In this document: one piece after another, positions 15,310 through 16,196 of the stretch
Numbering within the stretch: position 1 is the stretch's first letter
Layout of the letters: the number at the start of each line of letters is the position of its first letter
Source: Syntrophomonadaceae bacterium
GTDB lineage: Bacteria > Bacillota > Ch66 > Ch109
NCBI GenBank assembly: GCA_012512295.1
Contig: JAAZDI010000060.1
Coordinates: 1 to 16,196 of the forward strand
DNA length: 16,196 nt
Direction of reading: 5' to 3'
Notes under the pieces: model-generated
What the model was told of the DNA's origin: nothing
Seen by the model: only the letters and a program-made list of their open reading frames with translations
Databases searched by the model: none
Made by a program: the position numbers and the translations under genes

Positions 15310-15656
15310 TCTAAAGCACCCTCCTTCCAAGCGTACCACAGACCTAATAATAAAATCGCGATAAAAATGATCATTTCAATAAAAGCAAATAAGCCAAGGC
15401 TTTGAAATTTGACTGCCCAAGGATACAGAAATACACATTCAACGTCAAAGGCCACAAACACCAGACCATATAAGAAATATTGTGAACGAAATTGAACCCA
15501 AGTTTCTCCTTCAGTTTTCAAACCACATTCATAAGTATCTTGTTTGATAGGGTTTGGTCGTTTTGGATTAATTAACCGAGCAGTCGCTATCGCTGCAATT
15601 CCAAAAATTAGTGCTACTAAAAAAAAGACACCTATACCCGCAAATTGATTAGTCAT
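15300..15656 (-). CDS. nuoA: NADH-quinone oxidoreductase subunit A
   Basis: A 118-residue, three-helix membrane subunit near the quinone cavity (ND3-like). The TM1-2 loop signature KQDTYECGLKTEGETWVQFR with its conserved cysteine, and FVAFDVECVFLYPWAV with the buried D/E pair of helix 2, identify it. It is the first gene of the operon. AAAGGAGGG lies about ten bases before the ATG at 15656. The promoter region at 15686-15829 is upstream. No nuoE, nuoF or nuoG precedes it; the next gene upstream is a tRNA. Confidence 0.97.
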   Translation of the reverse strand: MTNQFAGIGVFFLVALIFGIAAIATARLINPKRPNPIKQDTYECGLKTEGETWVQFRSQYFLYGLVFVAFDVECVFLYPWAVKFQSLGLFAFIEMIIFIAILLLGLWYAWKEGALEWV

Positions 15657-15685
15657 TCCCTATATCCCTCCTTTCTATAACAAGC

Positions 15686-15715
15686 ATTGTGCCACAAACC
15701 CTAACCCGATGTCAA
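15686..15715 (-). promoter_or_regulatory. Proximal nuo promoter
   Basis: On the minus strand, TTGACA (15710-15715), 18 bases, then CACAAT (15686-15691). The -35 is perfect and the -10 matches 4 of 6. A small perfect palindrome TTGTGGCACAA (15687-15697) covers the -10 box, a candidate operator. Initiation would be near 15679, about 23 bases before the nuoA ATG. Confidence 0.6.
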
Positions 15716-15740
15716 TAATTGTCGGTTTTTGCACAAACTC

Positions 15741-15759
15741 GTATACATTATATGTATAC
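15741..15759. promoter_or_regulatory. Perfect 19-bp palindrome, candidate operator for nuo
   Basis: GTATACAT-TAT-ATGTATAC is a perfect 8+8 inverted repeat, 25 bases upstream of the nuo -35 box. It has no T tract and is AT-rich, so it is more likely a dimeric regulator site than a terminator. TATAAT is embedded in it on the minus strand (15747-15752), but with no good -35. The cognate regulator is not in the window. Confidence 0.5.
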
Positions 15760-15800
15760 ATTACTGTATATCTTTATCATTACTAATCCCTCAATAAACA

Positions 15801-15829
15801 TTAATACTATGATAATAATTTTGGGTCAA
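15801..15829 (-). promoter_or_regulatory. Possible distal nuo promoter
   Basis: On the minus strand TTGACC (15824-15829), 17 bases, then TATTAA (15801-15806). The -35 is good and the -10 moderate, in a very AT-rich stretch, so chance is a concern. If used, transcripts would start upstream of the palindrome at 15741-15759. Confidence 0.3.
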
Positions 15830-15874
15830 AAAGAAAATACTTTTTTACTCAGATACAGGTACATATTTCTGATT

Positions 15875-15912
15875 AAAATAAAAGCCGAAGTCTAATGTTT
15901 AATTGACTTCGG
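15875..15912 (-). terminator. Intrinsic terminator of the tRNA-Leu gene
   Basis: 8-bp stem CCGAAGTC/GACTTCGG with a 12-base loop (15885-15912), followed on the minus strand by CTTTTATTTT. It begins 12 bases after the CCA end of the tRNA and separates the tRNA transcript from the nuo operon. Confidence 0.8.
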
Positions 15913-15924
15913 TTAACATTCAAT

Positions 15925-16012
15925 TGGTGCGGCAGAAGGGACTTGAACCCCCACGGCCCCAAGAGCCACTAGACCCTGAATCTAGCGCGTCTGCCAATAC
16001 CGCCACTGCCGC
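15925..16012 (-). tRNA. tRNA-Leu (anticodon CAG), CCA end encoded
   Basis: On the minus strand the acceptor stem GCGGCAG pairs with CTGCCGC, followed by discriminator A and an encoded CCA. The anticodon stem CTAGA/TCTAG holds the loop TTCAGGG, so the anticodon is CAG, reading the leucine codon CUG. A long variable arm (TGGCTCTTGGGGCCGT region) marks a class II tRNA, and GGTTCAAGTCC is the T loop. About 85 bases plus CCA. It has its own promoter (16034-16062) and terminator (15875-15912). Confidence 0.97.
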
Positions 16013-16033
16013 ATTTCCTAGCTCACGATATGT

Positions 16034-16062
16034 AGTATAATCCCTTCGCAGATAGTTGTCAA
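16034..16062 (-). promoter_or_regulatory. Sigma-A promoter of tRNA-Leu
   Basis: On the minus strand a perfect TTGACA (16057-16062), 17 bases, then TATACT (16034-16039). Transcription would start near 16027, about 15 bases before the mature tRNA 5' end. Confidence 0.88.
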
Positions 16063-16084
16063 GCTATCGCATTAGAAAATGTCG

Positions 16085-16130
16085 TTATTCTGTGATAATG
16101 TCATGTTGAATTTATTCTGATAAAATGTCA
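16085..16130 (+). repeat. Subterminal direct repeats of the insertion sequence
   Basis: TTATTCTGTGATAATGTCA (16085-16103) and TTATTCTGATAAAATGTCA (16112-16130) are imperfect 19-bp direct repeats separated by 8 bases. Repeated subterminal blocks of this sort are plausible transposase-binding sites. Confidence 0.6.
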
Positions 16131-16154
16131 CCTATGAGAGAGGAGATATTCAAC

Positions 16155-16196
16155 ATGACACCAATGGAGATGACCAGGTTAAGGGTGATTAACCAA
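16155..16196 (+). CDS. Transposase N terminus (partial, runs off the window)
   Basis: Only 14 codons are visible: MTPMEMTRLRVINQ. The pattern (short polar start, then R-L-x-V-I-N-Q) resembles the N terminus of ISNCY/IS481-type transposases, which open with a helix-turn-helix domain just after this point. AGAGAGGAG lies nine bases upstream of the ATG, a good ribosome binding site. No catalytic residues are in the window, so the family rests on the short N terminus and the repeat-rich end upstream. Confidence 0.5.
   Translation, partial: MTPMEMTRLRVINQ

Larger units (their letters stand above)
16080..16196 (+). mobile_element. Left end of an insertion sequence (ISNCY/IS1202- or IS481-like), truncated by window
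   Basis: From about 16080 the sequence shows TGTCGTTATTCTGTGATAAT and then a second, related block, followed by a ribosome binding site and the start of a transposase-like ORF on the plus strand, opposite to all neighbouring genes. The exact terminus and target duplication cannot be fixed because the right end is outside the window. The position, 18 bases upstream of the tRNA -35 box, is typical of insertion next to a tRNA gene. Confidence 0.55.

Noticed and set aside
15310..15339. Upstream GTG start for nuoB
   Set aside because: It would overlap nuoA by 40 bases and include the AAGGAGGG ribosome binding site that serves the ATG at 15309.
5971..15860. Shared AGATACAGG words at about 5980 and 15851
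   Set aside because: Only nine bases are identical with no extended alignment; expected by chance in a window of this size.
1..16196. CRISPR array, prophage or defence system
   Set aside because: No regularly spaced repeats, cas-like or phage-like genes are seen; the only mobile signal is the IS end at the right edge.

Overview
The window looks like chromosome of an anaerobic, menaquinone-type member of the Firmicutes (Clostridia, most like Peptococcaceae/Desulfotomaculum relatives). Supporting signs are GGAGG-type ribosome binding sites, frequent GTG starts, consensus sigma-A promoters, moderate GC, and an 11-gene complex I operon without nuoEFG. Species-level placement is inference. Apart from a mobile-element end at the right edge, every gene is on the minus strand, so transcription runs from right to left.

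Right edge (about 16080-16196): the left end of an insertion sequence, with subterminal repeats and the first 14 codons of a transposase reading outward on the plus strand. It lies just upstream of a consensus promoter driving a tRNA-Leu(CAG) gene that has its own terminator (15875-16062).

Main block (15829-6019): promoter region, then nuoA-B-C-D-H-I-J-K-L-M-N, tightly packed with overlapping starts and stops and closed by a hairpin terminator. These genes encode the membrane arm and quinone/Fe-S connecting arm of proton-pumping complex I but no NADH-input module, so the electron donor is not NADH through NuoEFG; reduced ferredoxin or another carrier is the usual guess. nuoM carries a one-base frameshift that can be placed to the base. 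The upstream region holds a perfect 19-bp palindrome and a second small palindrome over the -10 box, both candidate operators.

Second block (5913-4054): an ECF sigma factor gene overlapping a single-pass membrane protein gene that is probably its anti-sigma partner. That partner is also split by a one-base frameshift in an A run; its C-terminal part resembles the YycI/PepSY type of beta domain.

Third block (4028-2949): a cation diffusion facilitator (metal exporter) behind a leader that appears to be a NiCo (czcD-type) riboswitch, whose P1 strand competes with a strong intrinsic terminator. This is the most interesting regulatory feature of the window.

Fourth block (2910-1): a small phasin-like coiled-coil gene with its own promoter and terminator, a UbiB/ABC1-family kinase-like gene (quinone metabolism, fitting the neighbouring complex I), and the start of a flavoprotein-like gene that runs off the left edge. 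A short dispersed repeat with a TTTTAAC...AGGTCAGTGATT core occurs in three intergenic gaps (559-583, 2337-2373, 6044-6081).
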